Shown: positions 23,864 to 44,100, numbered from the stretch's first letter. The stretch: 64,000 nucleotides of DNA from Tetradesmus obliquus (GCA_030272155.1 CP126206.1:2170001-2234000); one strand, 5' to 3'. The notes: generated from the letters alone by a model not told the origin. Numbers and translations are program-made.

Positions 23864-24517
23864 GCAGCAGAAGCAGCAGCAGCCAGGGGCTTCAACTCTG
23901 CTCCATTGCGCACCCAGTTTGGTTCGGAAGGACTTGCCTGGTGCATGTGCATGGCATGCCAGGTTGATGTTCGTAAGATTCTGTGTAATTTGCAGGCGGC
24001 TAGCCTGCGGGTACAATGACACGCCTGCGGAAAGGTTTGCAAGGTCAAGCTTCAGCACAAACACCTCCAGCATTTTGTACGGCTTGAGCACATGACTTGC
24101 GGCAGAAATGCAGTTGGACCATCAACAAGTTCACCTTTTTGTGCAGGCTGGTGTGCAGGTAGCTGCCTGGGCAGCATAGTCGGGCTGCCCAGGAGGGATG
24201 TCTAAGATAAACTGGCCAACAGTCAACGGCCCTGACAGACACCAACACATTGTACAGCTTGAACATGTGGCTTGACGCAGAAACAGAGCTGGACCATCCG
24301 CAAGGTCACCTTTGTGTCCGATACATCATCATGTTACAATACAAGCCATTGCACAGACTTAAAATCACCTTCTTGTGCAGGCTGGTGTGCAAGTAGCTGT
24401 CTGGGCAGCATAATCGGGCTGCCCAGGAGGGATGTCTAAGATGAACTGGCCGATGGTCAAGAAGCCAGCATCAACGCCCCTAACAGACGCTGGCTGAAAC
24501 GTCAGCCTTGGCAGAAC

Positions 24518-24569
<52 letters not shown>

Positions 24570-25453
24570 GATTATGATGTCAGCTACTCAGTACGCAAAC
24601 AGCGGCAGTATGTGTGCTGCATCAATACCAGCAGGTTCAGCACCCACAAGCTGCTGCGCTGCACCAGACTGTCAGCAGCAGCCGCAGTGCAAACTTAATG
24701 CAGCCACGACAACCGCTCAGCGGTGCTCACCTGAGGCCCACCTAAAGTTGCCACGTAGTTTCAAAGCAAGCAAGTGATCTGAACTTTGTTGTGAGCAGTG
24801 GCAGCCAGTTGGTTCAACCTCCAAATCAAAACCCTGCTCACCTGAGGCCTGAGCCTGTATCGCTCATGCCGCTTGCGCCGGTCGGGTTGTTGTAATGCAT
24901 CTCCACTGTTGCAGCGCATGAGAGGGCGGGCAGCAGCCACTCGGTTATCCATGGTGGATCGTGTGTTCACCGCCAATGCCATTGCATGTGCATAATCAGC
25001 TTGCCAGAGCCACACACATGGTTGCATCGTATCTGATATGGGATATGCATCAAAAGGTCAGTAAGCGCCAAAACACACACCTATGAAGACCTGGAACGAG
25101 TCTTTTCCGAAAGGCAAGCCAACCTCCTGGGGCAGTATGTTCGGCGGAGCCTTTCTTGGCGGGGCAGCCTGAGGAGACAACAGAACAGAAGCATCAGCAT
25201 CAGCATCAGCGGCAGCAACAGAGGATGTGCAGCACTGTGGCAAGATGTAGGCGCTCTGCACCGTGCAGTGGCAGTTCCAGAAGCTTGAAGCATCATGCTG
25301 GTAGCATCAGCGGCAGCAGAAAAGGGAGTACATCACTCTGGCGGCATGTAAGGCGCTCTGCACAGTTGCAGCACAACTGCGCCGCCAAAAAAGCGTCCCT
25401 GCACTGCAGGAAGCAACAGGCTGCCTCATCAGGTTCATGCAGTGCCGGCAGAT

Positions 25454-25494
<41 letters not shown>

Positions 25495-26868
25495 CGAGCC
25501 TGCAGCGGATCTCACCATGTATATCTGTGCGCACTTTTTGACATGGGTATCCAGGTTGAATGGCCCTGTGCCATTGGCTGCCAGCAGCTGCTTTGCATCT
25601 GCTTCTGCTTGTGAGCCTGGCTCACATGTGTATGTGAGGGAGTGGTGCACCAGGCGTGACCCCAGCAGCGAGTCATAACGCACAATGTGGTACTTCCTGC
25701 AATGCACAGCAGCCAAACAACAGTAGGTGTGGGATATGGTCTTGTTTGCTGGCGTGTGCGGCGACATTGAGGCGGCATCAACAGTTGCTTTGCATCTGAT
25801 TTGGCGTGTGAGCCTGGGGGGCATGTGTATGTGAGGGAGTGGTGCACCAGGCGTGACCCCAGCAGCGAGTCATAACACACAATGTGGTACCTCCTGCAAT
25901 GCACAGCAGCCAAACAACAGTAGGTGCGGGGTACGCTCCGAGTTGATTGCTTGCATGGCGGTGTTGAGGCCGGGCGTGACTGGACACTAGCCTAGTGCCG
26001 GGTTGTAACTGGGTTGAAACCACTCACTGGTAATTGGGCACTACTAGCCTCAGCAAACCGTAGGGTGCATTGCCAACCACTCACTGGTAACTACTAGGGT
26101 GCAACCTGAAGTTTTAATCACTCACTGGTCAGCGGGCAGTAGGGTGTAGCACACTAGGTAAGTGGTCACTTCCGCTGGTATGGCAGACCTCGGGCATTTA
26201 ATGTCCACTGAGAGTGTGCCGTCAGCGTTTTTGGTGACAGGCGGTGGCGTGTACTTGGATGCTTGAGTTGCAACGGCAGCTGCCGTATTGTATGTAGCAG
26301 GCTGCTGCCGCGCTTGCTCAGCAGATGCATCACACTTTGACGATGTGCAGACTGCAGGCGCCGTGCCTCTGCGTGCGTTGTCTGCTGATGCGTCGCGGGC
26401 GTGCATGAACTTGCGCACAATGGCTTCCACATGTGCATCTGTCACTGGCAGCGGCTCAGGCGCCTCAGATGATGCAACAGGTGCATGTTGATCCGCTGCT
26501 TGATCCGCTGCCTGCAAGGCAGATCTTTGTGACAAAACTTCCTCTGCCAACAATGTAACGCCGACACTGCCTTTGTTTTTGAAGCCGGGGCCGTGGTAAG
26601 TGACCCCAGAGAAGCTGTTGCGGGCCACGGAGCCATGCGCCCACAGCATCACAAGCTGCTGCCCAGGCACGATTTCCAAATCTCCAGCAAGGTCGCATGG
26701 CTTCAGCTTGCGCGACATGACAGCCGACCACACGCCTGCGTGCAAGATGTGGCCGGTTGAGAAGGGGGCAACACTGTGGTGTTGTGGGGTGCCTTAGCTG
26801 CACGTTGGTGGAGTGCGGCTGTTGCTGCCGCTGCTGCTGCTGCTGCATGCCCTAATCCAGTACTGGTG

Positions 26869-26943
<75 letters not shown>

Positions 26944-27741
26944 TGCTGCTGCAGTTGCACGTCTCAGCCCAGCGCGTTGGCGTTGCTGTTGCTCGACCTG
27001 CTGCTACTCCCAACAGCTGTCCATGCTACGAAAATAACATCCTGTGACAGCTCACCGGTTTTGTATTCCATGCTACGCAAAATCACGTCCTGCGACTGGT
27101 CTGCGATTGGACGTGCAAATGCCACGGCAAGGGCATCTGTGACAGCCCACCCCTGCCGTTGGCGGTGCACCACCCACATGTCAGCACCTGCAGCAGCAGC
27201 ACCCACATGTCACCCACCTGTCACCCACATGTCACCCACATGTCAGCCCCTGCAGCAGCAGCTGCTGCAGCAACCACATGTCACCCACATGTCACCCTCA
27301 TGCTCAGCTGCAACATGTGATCAAAGGCAAGCTTACAACTGTACCTATATTACAACTGGCATACAACAGGGCCGGTGGTTGTAAGCAGGCTGTATGGATT
27401 TGCTCTGGTCAGAGTGCTGGCAGCAGCCTGCTGCAGCAGCTGCAGTGCTGCAAATATTCTGAATGATCACCTTTCATGGAGCCGTGCATGTTCCAGCCAA
27501 GCCCCATCCAGCCCATATCCGAACCTTCTGTCATCATCAGTTTAATAGTTGCTGCATCGCTGCCGTTGGCAGCCCACATTACAGCACTGCTGCCCGTAAG
27601 CAGCTCTTGGCAGCCTGCGAACCGAGAGTCCTCCAGGAGTAGCGTCTTGCAGCCCGGCAGGGCTGATGTGCAACGTACAGCGAAAAAAATGGCTTTTGCT
27701 ATCATGAAGCGCCTCATCGGTGCAGAGTCGCTGGCACGCAT
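21940..27741 (-). CDS. DOMON plus copper type II ascorbate-dependent monooxygenase (DBH/MOXD-like)
   Basis: Eleven exons: 27471-27741, 27056-27187, 26126-26735, 25516-25696, 25081-25168, 24842-24905, 24369-24506, 23583-23822, 23159-23185, 22806-22956, 21940-22185. They join in phase to 715 residues. The family hydroxylates substrates using ascorbate, oxygen and two coppers in the secretory lumen. DOMON spans ~40-185 (MGWMGLGWNMHGSMKGADMW, then YHGPGFKNKGSVGV). A linker of ~80 residues follows. Copper H-site ligands are visible as HH at ~355-356 and the His of EMHYNNP at ~431. M-site ligands are FHAHALG (~508, 510) and the Met of QDEMC (~584), the last residue encoded by a 27-nt microexon. The start at 27741 gives a hydrophobic leader (MRRFMIAKAIFFAV); an in-frame second Met lies eight codons on. 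The C-terminus has an Ala-rich hydrophobic stretch. The substrate is unknown. Confidence 0.92.
22228..22325. repeat. (ATTAC)n inverted repeat at a duplication junction
   Basis: CATTACATTACAT is followed within a few bases by repeated ATGTAATG, forming an imperfect hairpin at 22228-22281. It separates two copies of a ~42-bp segment (GATCTGCTTACACAGG and following), the acceptor edge of the last monooxygenase exon and its upstream copy at 22281-22325. Confidence 0.7.
22520..22805 (-). repeat. About six donor-edge copies of exon 22806-22956
   Basis: Downstream of the live exon end (LYEPYIAGNFTQ then GTAAGC), six diverged copies of 45-50 bp repeat the TACGAACC or GCAAACC..., ACTTCACRCAG and donor sequence. 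They decay steadily with distance from the exon. Confidence 0.85.
23159..23185 (-). other. 27-nt microexon of the copper monooxygenase
   Basis: The flanking exons end NVT-CA and begin G-TGC-ATG, which alone would skip the conserved T-x-x-E-M segment. Between a TTGCAG acceptor and a GTGAGT donor lies a 27-nt exon that fits both phases and encodes WGWTAQDE plus split codons at each end. This restores the family motif T-x-x-E-M-C, including the copper-binding Met. Confidence 0.9.
23884..26105 (-). repeat. Exon-edge copies in the monooxygenase gene
   Basis: An acceptor-edge copy of exon 23583-23822 lies at 23884-23999 (NLTNINLACHAHAPGKSF). A donor-edge copy of exon 24369-24506 lies at 24124-24262. 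A donor-edge copy of exon 24842-24905 is near 24725-24745. An acceptor-edge copy of exon 25516-25696 is at about 25780-25897 (YHIVCYDSLLGSRLVHHSL). Two donor-edge copies of exon 26126-26735 are at about 26019-26105. A partial donor-edge copy of exon 27056-27187 lies at 27018-27045. Confidence 0.82.
24513..24567. repeat. CAG/CTG tract before an acceptor
   Basis: About eighteen CAG triplets on the plus strand (CTG on the sense strand) lie just upstream of the exon 24369-24506 acceptor. Similar tracts precede the acceptor at 23822 and fill the intron near 26865-26955. Confidence 0.9.
26865..26955. repeat. CTG tract inside a monooxygenase intron
   Basis: About two dozen CTG triplets on the plus strand with a few CCG/TTG interruptions lie in the intron between exons 27056-27187 and 26126-26735. 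Here the sense strand reads CAG, so this is an exception to the CTG-in-intron rule. Poly-Q, poly-A and poly-C frames through it are artefacts. Confidence 0.85.
27170..27305. repeat. 11-bp minisatellite (ACATGTCACCC)
   Basis: About eight copies of an 11-bp unit, ACATGTCACCC and variants, are interrupted by two short CAG-rich segments. The array overlaps the acceptor of exon 27056-27187. Confidence 0.8.
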
Positions 27742-28834
27742 GATGATGCTAATCGCGTGTGCACCCTGACTTTCGCAGTGTCTACCTCGCAGCTGCCGTT
27801 AAACAACAGAAAACAAACAGCGATCTACATGCTGCAAATCAACCACAGCGTGTGTTTCAAAAGTTTTTTGCTTTGCAGGAACTTCCCAACAACTTCCCGA
27901 CAGTGCTGGGCGCTGACACACTGCTGCAGCATGCTGCCTCTGCCTCAGCTGCTGCAAGACCACCTCACACTTTGTATATTTTAATACCAATAATCTGCAG
28001 CTTCAGCATGCTTTGATCTTTGCCTTGCAGCTGCTCAGTGGTGCTGCTGCTCACGCCCAGCCCCGTCACTGCCGTGAGCACCCCCACCAAGCCTGCCAGC
28101 TTGGTGCGGATGCTGGGCCTGTATATAAAGAGTTGCAACGTGCATGCAGGTCATACATTATTGGCACAATGCAACATAAATGCGTACCCACATGGATAGA
28201 AGACGCCCCCTCCTCCCCCCCCCCCCCAAAAGGGCCATCATAGCTGCTTCAAACTTACAGAATTTCTGCGCCAATCTGTTAGCGTTAAAGTTTTCGGCGC
28301 TGCTGCTCCTCCTACTGCCGCCACAGCACCAACGCTGCTGCCACAGGACCTGCACTACCAGGTGAGGCTGCAGCTGTTCTAGTGTTACCTGCATTCACAA
28401 CAAAACCGTATAACATGGTGCTGCTTGTTACACACACCACGTATTGGCAATGCAGACCCAGCCAGCAGCGTCGTGCCATAGTCAAGCCTACTCAGACAGG
28501 GAACCACACAGCGGCAGAGCCTTGCACTGTCATGCCGTAGAAGCCGTTACTTGGCCAGCACACAGGCACCATGTGACAAAAGCCTCTGCTGGTTCAGCAT
28601 GCAACGCTTTTTGCCTCGCCGGTGCTGGCGCCGCTGCTGCTGCTGCTCACGCCCAGCCCCGTCGCTGCCTTGAGCACCCCTATTAGCCCTGCCAGCAAAG
28701 TGCCGATGCTGGGCCCGTAGAACAACTGTGCCGCAACATTCAACACAGACTGGCAGCAACACTGGTGGCAATCAACATGGCGTGCAGCAACAGCAGCCAC
28801 ATGTTTTGCCAGCGCACAACAGCTACCTAGTGCT
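27742..28834. other. Region between monooxygenase start and dehydrogenase stop
   Basis: Both neighbours are on the minus strand. The region holds the monooxygenase promoter, two copies of the terminal dehydrogenase exon edge (about 28030-28120 and 28592-28725, GPSIGTLLAGLIGVLKA-like), and a dispersed repeat at 28119-28257 with a run of about 13 C. No separate gene is seen. Confidence 0.6.
28119..28257 (-). repeat. Dispersed repeat copy A, intron-like
   Basis: About 130 bp here are similar to 60196-60315. Shared blocks include CAACGTGCA, GCAGGTCA, ATGCAACATAA, TGCGTAC and CACAT. Read on the minus strand it contains GTGGGTACGC and ends TTTATATACAG, so it has donor-like and acceptor-like ends. 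This resembles an introner-like or short non-autonomous element; only two copies are visible. Confidence 0.5.
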
Positions 28835-37364
<8,530 letters not shown>

Positions 37365-37664
37365 GGTCACGCGAATTGGGGGATTGCGGGAGCGTGTCTG
37401 GGGATGTAGTGCGTTCGAATCAAGTGCCAGGTGTGTCATTCGGGTTATTTGTAAACAAGCAACTTTATGACGTCGATCCACTTTGAGGCCACATGAAGCT
37501 TGTACTTTGCGTCGATGCCTGAAAGTGCCGAGCATGTTCACTGCAGGACACCACACCCCAATACTGCTGCTGGAAGCCCTTTCCGAAGACTCCACCAACT
37601 ACAATTAAAATGCTGTACTTCGTCGATCTTTTAAGTGCCAGCAGAGGATAATCCCGGCTGCAGG
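37365..37664. promoter_or_regulatory. Compact divergent promoter
   Basis: About 300 bp separate the dehydrogenase ATG (minus) from the proposed first codon of the J-domain protein (plus). A direct repeat with core CGTCGAT and AAGTGCC occurs near 37510-37535 and again near 37621-37640, partly also at 37470. It may be a shared control element. Confidence 0.4.
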
Positions 37665-38556
37665 ATGCAGGTGAGCAGCACAAGGGGCATCTGCTGCAGC
37701 AGTAGACAAGACAGCATCACACAAGCTCCCCATGCTGGTCAAACCACAGTCTAGTTCAAGCTCAAACCATATGCCTTCAACCAAATTAGCCTACTCTTCG
37801 GCTTACTGACTGCAGCACTGACGCAACCACTGCACATTGACTCTGCACCACTGTTTGCAGGCACTGCTCAGCTGCCCGCGCCTAGCGCAGCATCAGCAGC
37901 AGCTGCAGCTCTCGCAGCAGCGGCTGCAGCACTTCAGCCAGCAGCTGCAGCAACTGGAAGCAGAGGCAGCCGTGTTCCTTGAGCCCGCACAGCAGCAGCA
38001 GCAGGAGCAGCAGCATGTGCTGCAGAATGGCCGTGCTCATGCCAGCACCAGCGCTGCAGATACTCTGCTGCAGCAGCAGCAGCAAAGGCTGATGGATCAG
38101 TTACAGTCTGACTCCCATCATGTCGCTGCAGCAGCAGCTGTGGGAGCAGGCGTGTCGTCAAGTGCTGCTGCCACTGCAGGTGCAGCTGGTGCTGGGGCAG
38201 CACTGGCAGGGCACCCAGCAGCAGCAGGTGAGTGTTGGAAGCGGAAAGACAGTGACTGACCATGCTTTTATTCAGGAAGGTCCTATCAGTTGCTTTTGCA
38301 TGGCTTACATAATCTTTGCATCTCGTGCAAGATACGGCAGCGGGGTGATGCGCCAGCAGTGGTTGCGGGCACTGGCTTGTGCATGCAGGGCTTGGCAGCA
38401 GTTGGTATGCTTGCATGCGTTCATGTAGACAGCTGCACCTAACAAATGGCAGCCATGCTCTGTCGTTCTCACTTACTGTACTGCACTGTTTAAACAAAAC
38501 TGTTTGTGCGGCTGCTGTCAGGTGCTGCGCCAGGTGCCAGTGGTGCTTCCCAGAGC

Positions 38557-38588
<32 letters not shown>

Positions 38589-38807
38589 GCCAGAACGTGA
38601 CAGCTCACTGGAGCCTCTAGCTCGCATCCTCACTGCAGCAATGGCAGCAGTATTGGGTCTGCAGAGCAACAACAACAGCAGCAGCAGCACTACCGACCAT
38701 CCAGTGCAGCTGGCTGCACTGCACAGCAGCGCTGCAGCAGCAGCTGCTGCAGCAGCGCCTAGCAGAGTGCCTGGAACGGCCGCAGAACAAACAGCACAAG
38801 CTAAGGT

Positions 38808-38852
<45 letters not shown>

Positions 38853-39203
38853 TGAGGAGGCGGCGCCTGCAGCAGGAGATGCACCAGCTGGCAGCAGCAT
38901 GCTAGCCAACTCTCCACTGGCACACCACATACGTGTCTCTACCACCAGCAGCAGCAAGGAGATGCCAGCTGCGCCCGCAGCAGGCCCAGAAGCATTTGGA
39001 GCAGCACGGGCTCCAGTGACTAACAGCAGCAGTGGAACTGGCGCAGCGAAAGCAGCCGCAACTGCTGCTGTGTCATCAGATGAGGAGGACGATCCACTGC
39101 TGAATGTGCCTCTGCTGGCCCGGATAGGCAGCCAACGACGCCGCAGCAGCAGCAGCAACCCCCACATGGCAGCCTCTACAGCACCACCAGGCGTTATAAC
39201 ACT

Positions 39204-39242
<39 letters not shown>

Positions 39243-40613
39243 GGCAGCAGCAGCAGCAGCAGTGTCAGAAGAGGCAGATGACCCTCTGGCAGATGTGCCC
39301 CTGCTGCAGTGGCTGAAAAGGCAGTCAGGCACAGCGTCACCCCCTGATGCTGCTGCAGGGGCTCCTGCTAGTTCTGGAGCTGCTGTTGCAGCTGAACGTG
39401 GCAATGAAAAAGCGGGCATAGCAGGTGCAGCTGCAAGACAGCCAGCAGCAGCAGCAGCAGCAGCGGGTGAAAGCGAGGCTGACCTGCTGCTTGATGTGCC
39501 GCTGACCATCAGGCTGTTCATGCAGCAGCAGGGCTTACACCTGCAACAGCAGGAGCAACAGCAGCAGCAGCTGGAGGCCAAGCCTGGCCAGCGGCAGCAG
39601 GAAGCTGGACTGCCTGATGGCACTCGCAAGCCAGCACAGCAGCAGCAGCAGCAGCAGCAGGGCCACCGTACCAAGCAGAGCCTGCTGCAGAAGCTGCGCA
39701 CAAAGGCTGGCCCTGGCACAAGCGCCGCTTCTGCTGCTGATGCTGCTGATGCTGCTAGCAGTACTCCTTTGGCTGCAGGCACTCCCAGCTGGTTTGCAGT
39801 CCAGGGTGCCGCAGCAGTAGCAGCAGCAGCAGCAGCACCAGAGGTACCAGCCTCAGCATCAGCAGCAGCTGCTGCAGCGGTGGCGATTGTGAGCAGGGCA
39901 GGATCTGATGCAGCTGCAGCGGCTGATGCAGATGCAGCAGCAGGTGTGCCAGCTGCCAGCCTGTCTGCTGATGCAACAGCGACAGCGTGTGGCGAGTCAA
40001 ACGCGCCCGCATCTACAACAGCAGCAGACGTGTTTGCAGCGAGAACCGCTGCTGCGGAGGCCACAGCAGTGCCAGACGCAGCAGGTACTCCAGCTGCGGC
40101 AAAAGCTGCAGTGCTCAGCAGTTCTGTGCAAAATGCTGGAACAGCAGCAGCAGCTGCACAGCATGGCAGTGCTGCAGCATGCAGCCATGCTGCAGACAAA
40201 ACGGCTGCAGGATTCACCCAAGAAGCAGCGGCAGCAGCAGCTACACATCACGAGCGCAGCCACCACCAGCAGCAGCAGCAGCAACCGCAGGACGATGGTA
40301 AGCTGCAAGACCAACAACAGTCCCAACCGCTGCAATTTGCACGGCAAGTGGAGGAGCTGCAGCAGCAGCGGGGCTTGCACAAGCCGCAGCGGCAGCACAA
40401 GTTCCAGCCGAACGTTGCTGCCGGCGCTGCGCGCGTCGCCAGGGCGGTGCAGCCAGCCACCATTGCTGCTGCTGCTGCTGTGGCTGCCCAGCAAATAGGG
40501 CAGCAGCAGCAGCAACAGTCGTCCAGCTTGGATTCTTTGAAAGCGGGCGCAAAGCAATGCCTTGCTCAGCAGTTCCCTGGCTTGGGGACAGTAACATTGG
40601 GAGGGGTGACTCT

Positions 40614-40652
<39 letters not shown>

Positions 40653-41337
40653 GCCGAAGCTACACAACCCTTATCCTGCAGCTGGCGTTGCTTTGAAGCT
40701 GCTGCCAACCCCACGAGCTGGGGAACAGCAGCAGCAGCAGCCACAGCAACAGCAACAACAACATCATCCATGTCAGCTGCAGCAGCCCACCGCAGCTGAC
40801 ATGCAGCAGCAACAGCAGCGGCCAGCTGCAAGCTATGACCGCCCGCGCAGCAGCTCACCACCTGTTGGTGTGCCGCAACCCAGCGCCAACTCTGGCCTAG
40901 CACGTGACGCAAGTGGTGCAGCAGCGGCAGCAGCCAGGGCGTCACCTGCTGTGAAGCGGCAGCAGAGGCAGCAGCAACGGCGGTTCCGTAGCTGCAGCCC
41001 TCAACAACAGCAGCAGCAGCAGCAGCAGCAGCGGTGGAGCCGCAGCTGCAGCCCTGGGTCTGCTCGAGCATCGCCAGAGGCCACTGCTGCTGCGCTGCTG
41101 GCTGAGGCTGTGTACCGCAAGATGCAAGAGCGCATGGATAGGCTGGAGCAGCAGGAGCTTGAGCAGCAGCAACAGCAGCAGCACCTAGATGAGGCGGAAG
41201 ATCAAGAAGAGCAGCTGCATCCAGAGCGCAGGGATAGGCTGGAGCGGCACGAGCACGAGCAGCAACCAGAAGAGGAAGAAGAGCAGGAGCCGCGGCAGCA
41301 GTCAGACGACATGCAATGCGGCGAAGGCCAGCAAGGG

Positions 41338-41375
<38 letters not shown>

Positions 41376-43662
41376 ACAAGAGCAGCAGCAGTGGGATGGG
41401 GAGCATGACAGTGAGCAGCAGCACGAGAAGCCTCCAAGGCACCACAAGTTCCAACCCAATGTTGCAGCCCATGCGAGGCGGCCACGCGCGCCGCCTTCTG
41501 TGTTGGCTGCTGCAGCTGCCGAGTTCTTTGCCATGGACCCTGCTGCTGCGGCTGCTGCTGCGGCTGCTGCTGCAGCAGACGCAGCAGCCATGGAAGACGA
41601 CGCCGCAGCAGCTGCTGAGCAGCAGCATCAGCATGAGCAGCAGCCGGAAGATACAGCAGACGCTGCAGAGGCGGGTGTAGGCGTGGGGACCAAGCGGTGT
41701 GCTGCAGCAGCAGAGGCTAGCGGTGCTGCTGCCACTAGCCAGCCTGCAGCCAAGCGCCGCAAGCCGCATGTGGACATCGGCGACGTGCTCTGCAACTTCT
41801 TCCACACAAAGTACGGCACGCGTGAGGAGCGCGCAAAGAAAGAAAAGCAAGCCAAAAAGCTGGCGGCGGCGGCGGCTGCTGCTAGCAGCGGCAAGCCCAG
41901 CGGGGGTGGTGGTGGGGGAGGAGGCAAGCGGGGCGGGGCAGGCGCGAAGTCCGGGGCGGACTTTTTGCGCAGCTTGTTCCCCTCAGGGGGGCCCGGCAAG
42001 GGGTCAAAGGGGAAAGAATCGATGCACGCAGCGCCATCGAAAGGCGCAAAGGCAAGCAAGGGCAAGGCGGCTGCAGGGGCGCAGCCGCGGGCCGGGAGTA
42101 GGACCCGGCGTGCTACTTACAGCTCCTCCACATACGATGACGACTTTGACGACTTTGACCCGGATGCGGTGGCGGCTGCAGCAGCTGCAGAGGCCGCGGC
42201 AGCTGCGCAAGCGGCGGCAGCGGAGGCTGCTGCAGAAGCTGCCGCCGAGGAGGCGGCCGCGGCAGCAGCGGCAGCAGCAGCGTATGAAGAGGGTGGCGGT
42301 GACGCTGACAAGGGGATGGGCAGTGACGAAGAGGCGGAGCTAGAGCAGGTGTTGTATGCGCAACAACTGCAGGAGCTGCATGTTGCGCGACATGCAGCTA
42401 ACAACGAAGCAGTGGGACTAGGGGGACCTGAGTCAGTTGACGGCTTTGTTGGTGGTGGAGATGTAGCAGCGGCAACGTCCACGGCGGATGAGGCCCGGCA
42501 AGGACTTGAGGCTGCAGAGTGGGAGAAGCGGCGCGCGGTTATTGAGCAGCAGCGTGCTGAGGCTGCTGCTGCCAAACTGCAGCTGAAGCGCAAGCGCGAG
42601 GCTGACGCCAGGATGGAGGTGAGCGCCATGGCTGTTTTGCTCGAGGTGGGCATGATATGTGCAACAACATGTGTTGGCTTAGCGTGCGGCATGTGTGCTT
42701 TGTGGTTACCTGAGTGTAGAAATGCTTGTTGTACTGAGCGGTGGAGCACATCAGGTTTGCATGCACACACAAAGTGATTTTATTCAAAGCTGCAACTAGC
42801 GGTGTCTTTAGTATCACAGTCTTGCGTCTGGACAGGCAGTAATCGACGAGCACCAGACTTTGCTTAAAATGAAATGTGATAATCACACCATACCCTAACT
42901 CTGCCACCCTGCTTTATTACGATGCGTGCAGGCTCGCCTGCGCGCGCGCTTGGCCGAACACCAGTCGGCGCGTGCAGCAGCTACAGCGGAGTCGGCGCGG
43001 CGCGAGCAGCTGATGGCTAGCGTGCGGCGCCAGCTAGAGCAGCTGCTTGGGCACGCGCTGAAGACGCAGAACCTGCAGCTGCTGCTGCGCAAGCTGAAGG
43101 TGGTGGAGGCGGGGCCGCCGATGGCTGCTGCTGAGCTCAAGGAGAGCCTCAAAAAGGCCAAGGTGATGTATCAGGATTTTGCGTACCTGTGTTAAGGGTT
43201 CTTTCGTATGAGGTTTTAGGGTTCCTTTGGTTTCAGTGGTCTATGGTTGCATTTCAGGGTAGTGCATGCGGGGCCGCCGATGGCTGCTACTGAGCTCAGA
43301 GTCAGCGCCAGGTGATGTTGACAATGGTTGTCTGGTGTTCTGTGTATTTTCCGCACCTGATTCTGCACGCACTTGCTATTGCTTGAAGCAACAACCGTTG
43401 CCAGGTCAACCGAGTGCTCACAGAATGGGGGTTTGGATCATCAAGTGATTGAGCAAGCATGTGGGTGCTACAAAGCGTGCCATATCAACGCCCGCCTCTG
43501 CTGAATGCTTGCTTCTTTACTTCTTTGTGAAATTACTTTCTTGTGCTGCAGGTGCGCTACCACCCGGACAAGGTGCCTGCTGCGGCGCCCCTGGCTGACA
43601 GGGTGCGGGCTGAGGAGATCAGCAAGATCCTCAACAGCTGGAGCCCTAGTGGCCTGCGCTGA
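37665..43662 (+). CDS. Giant Ala/Gln-rich protein with C-terminal J-like domain
   Basis: Exons 37861-38227, 38522-42618, 42932-43162 and 43552-43662 join in phase. A six-base first exon ATGCAG at 37665-37670, with a GTGAGC donor, fits but is a guess; with it the protein has 1603 residues. Most of it is poly-Ala, poly-Gln and Ser. Recognisable islands are three DPLLNVPLLAR-like motifs, two KFQPNVA blocks, a basic region (AKKEKQAKKL), an acidic YDDDFDDFDPD, and a charged coiled coil. The last two exons encode ELKESLKKAKVRYHPDKV and AEEISKILNSW, the helix II-HPD-helix III part of a J-domain. J-domains stimulate Hsp70 ATPase. The layout of basic coiled coil followed by a C-terminal J-like domain recalls NFKBIL1-like proteins. 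A nuclear co-chaperone or RNA-related role is inference. Confidence 0.75.
39080..39530 (+). repeat. Three spaced DxPLxxVPL motifs
   Basis: The large exon encodes DDPLLNVPLLARIG, DDPLADVPLLQWLK and ADLLLDVPLTIRLF, separated by about 60-70 residues of low-complexity sequence. Acidic residues precede each. They resemble the acidic D-x-PL-x-x-RL elements known from nuclear proteins such as the N-terminus of plant topoisomerase I. Functional equivalence is unproven. Confidence 0.7.
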
Positions 43663-44100
43663 GGGGTCAGCAGGGTTTTTGACAGCTGCAGCCGTAGCGG
43701 GGTGCAATGAGGAGATCAGCAAGATCCTCAACAGCTGGAGCCTTAGCGGCCTACGCTGACAAGGAGCTCTGACATTGAATGGTTATTGGAGCATCAGGGT
43801 TGTGCGGGGCTTGTAGGAAGAGCGGCCGTCCACCAGGCGGTGACATTGCTGTGCCTGAGTGGTGCATGAGTACTCACTAGTCATGTAACGATGTATGAGC
43901 AACAACAGAAGCAGCAGCTATGGGACTGTAGCAGTTGTTGCCGCAGCCCGGCTGCTTGGCGGCCAAGCCTTAAGGCTTGTGCATCGAGCAACCAACTGCA
44001 GCATGTGTTTAACTTGAAGGTCAGTGATGAGATCAGCCAGATCTTTAATCAGCCGCCGGCTGCGGGAGCCCCAGCGGCCTGCACTTACTTAAATCTGCTT
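43262..44100 (+). repeat. Exon-edge copies near the 3' end of the J-protein gene
   Basis: A donor-edge copy of exon 42932-43162 lies at 43267-43310 (GPPMAATEL). Two copies of the end of the terminal exon lie after the stop: 43700-43760 (EEISKILNSWSLSGLR plus stop) and a decayed one at about 44022-44100 (DEISQIFNQPPAAG). Confidence 0.85.

Noticed and set aside
38490-41485. Long minus-strand open frames opposite the J-protein (575 and 414 residues)
   Set aside because: They are Ala/Leu/Cys runs forced by the CAG repeats of the coding plus strand, with no recognisable domain and no splice logic.
42004-42907. Minus-strand frames opposite the J-protein 3' part
   Set aside because: The plus strand encodes the phased exons ending in the J-like domain; the opposite frames are shadows.
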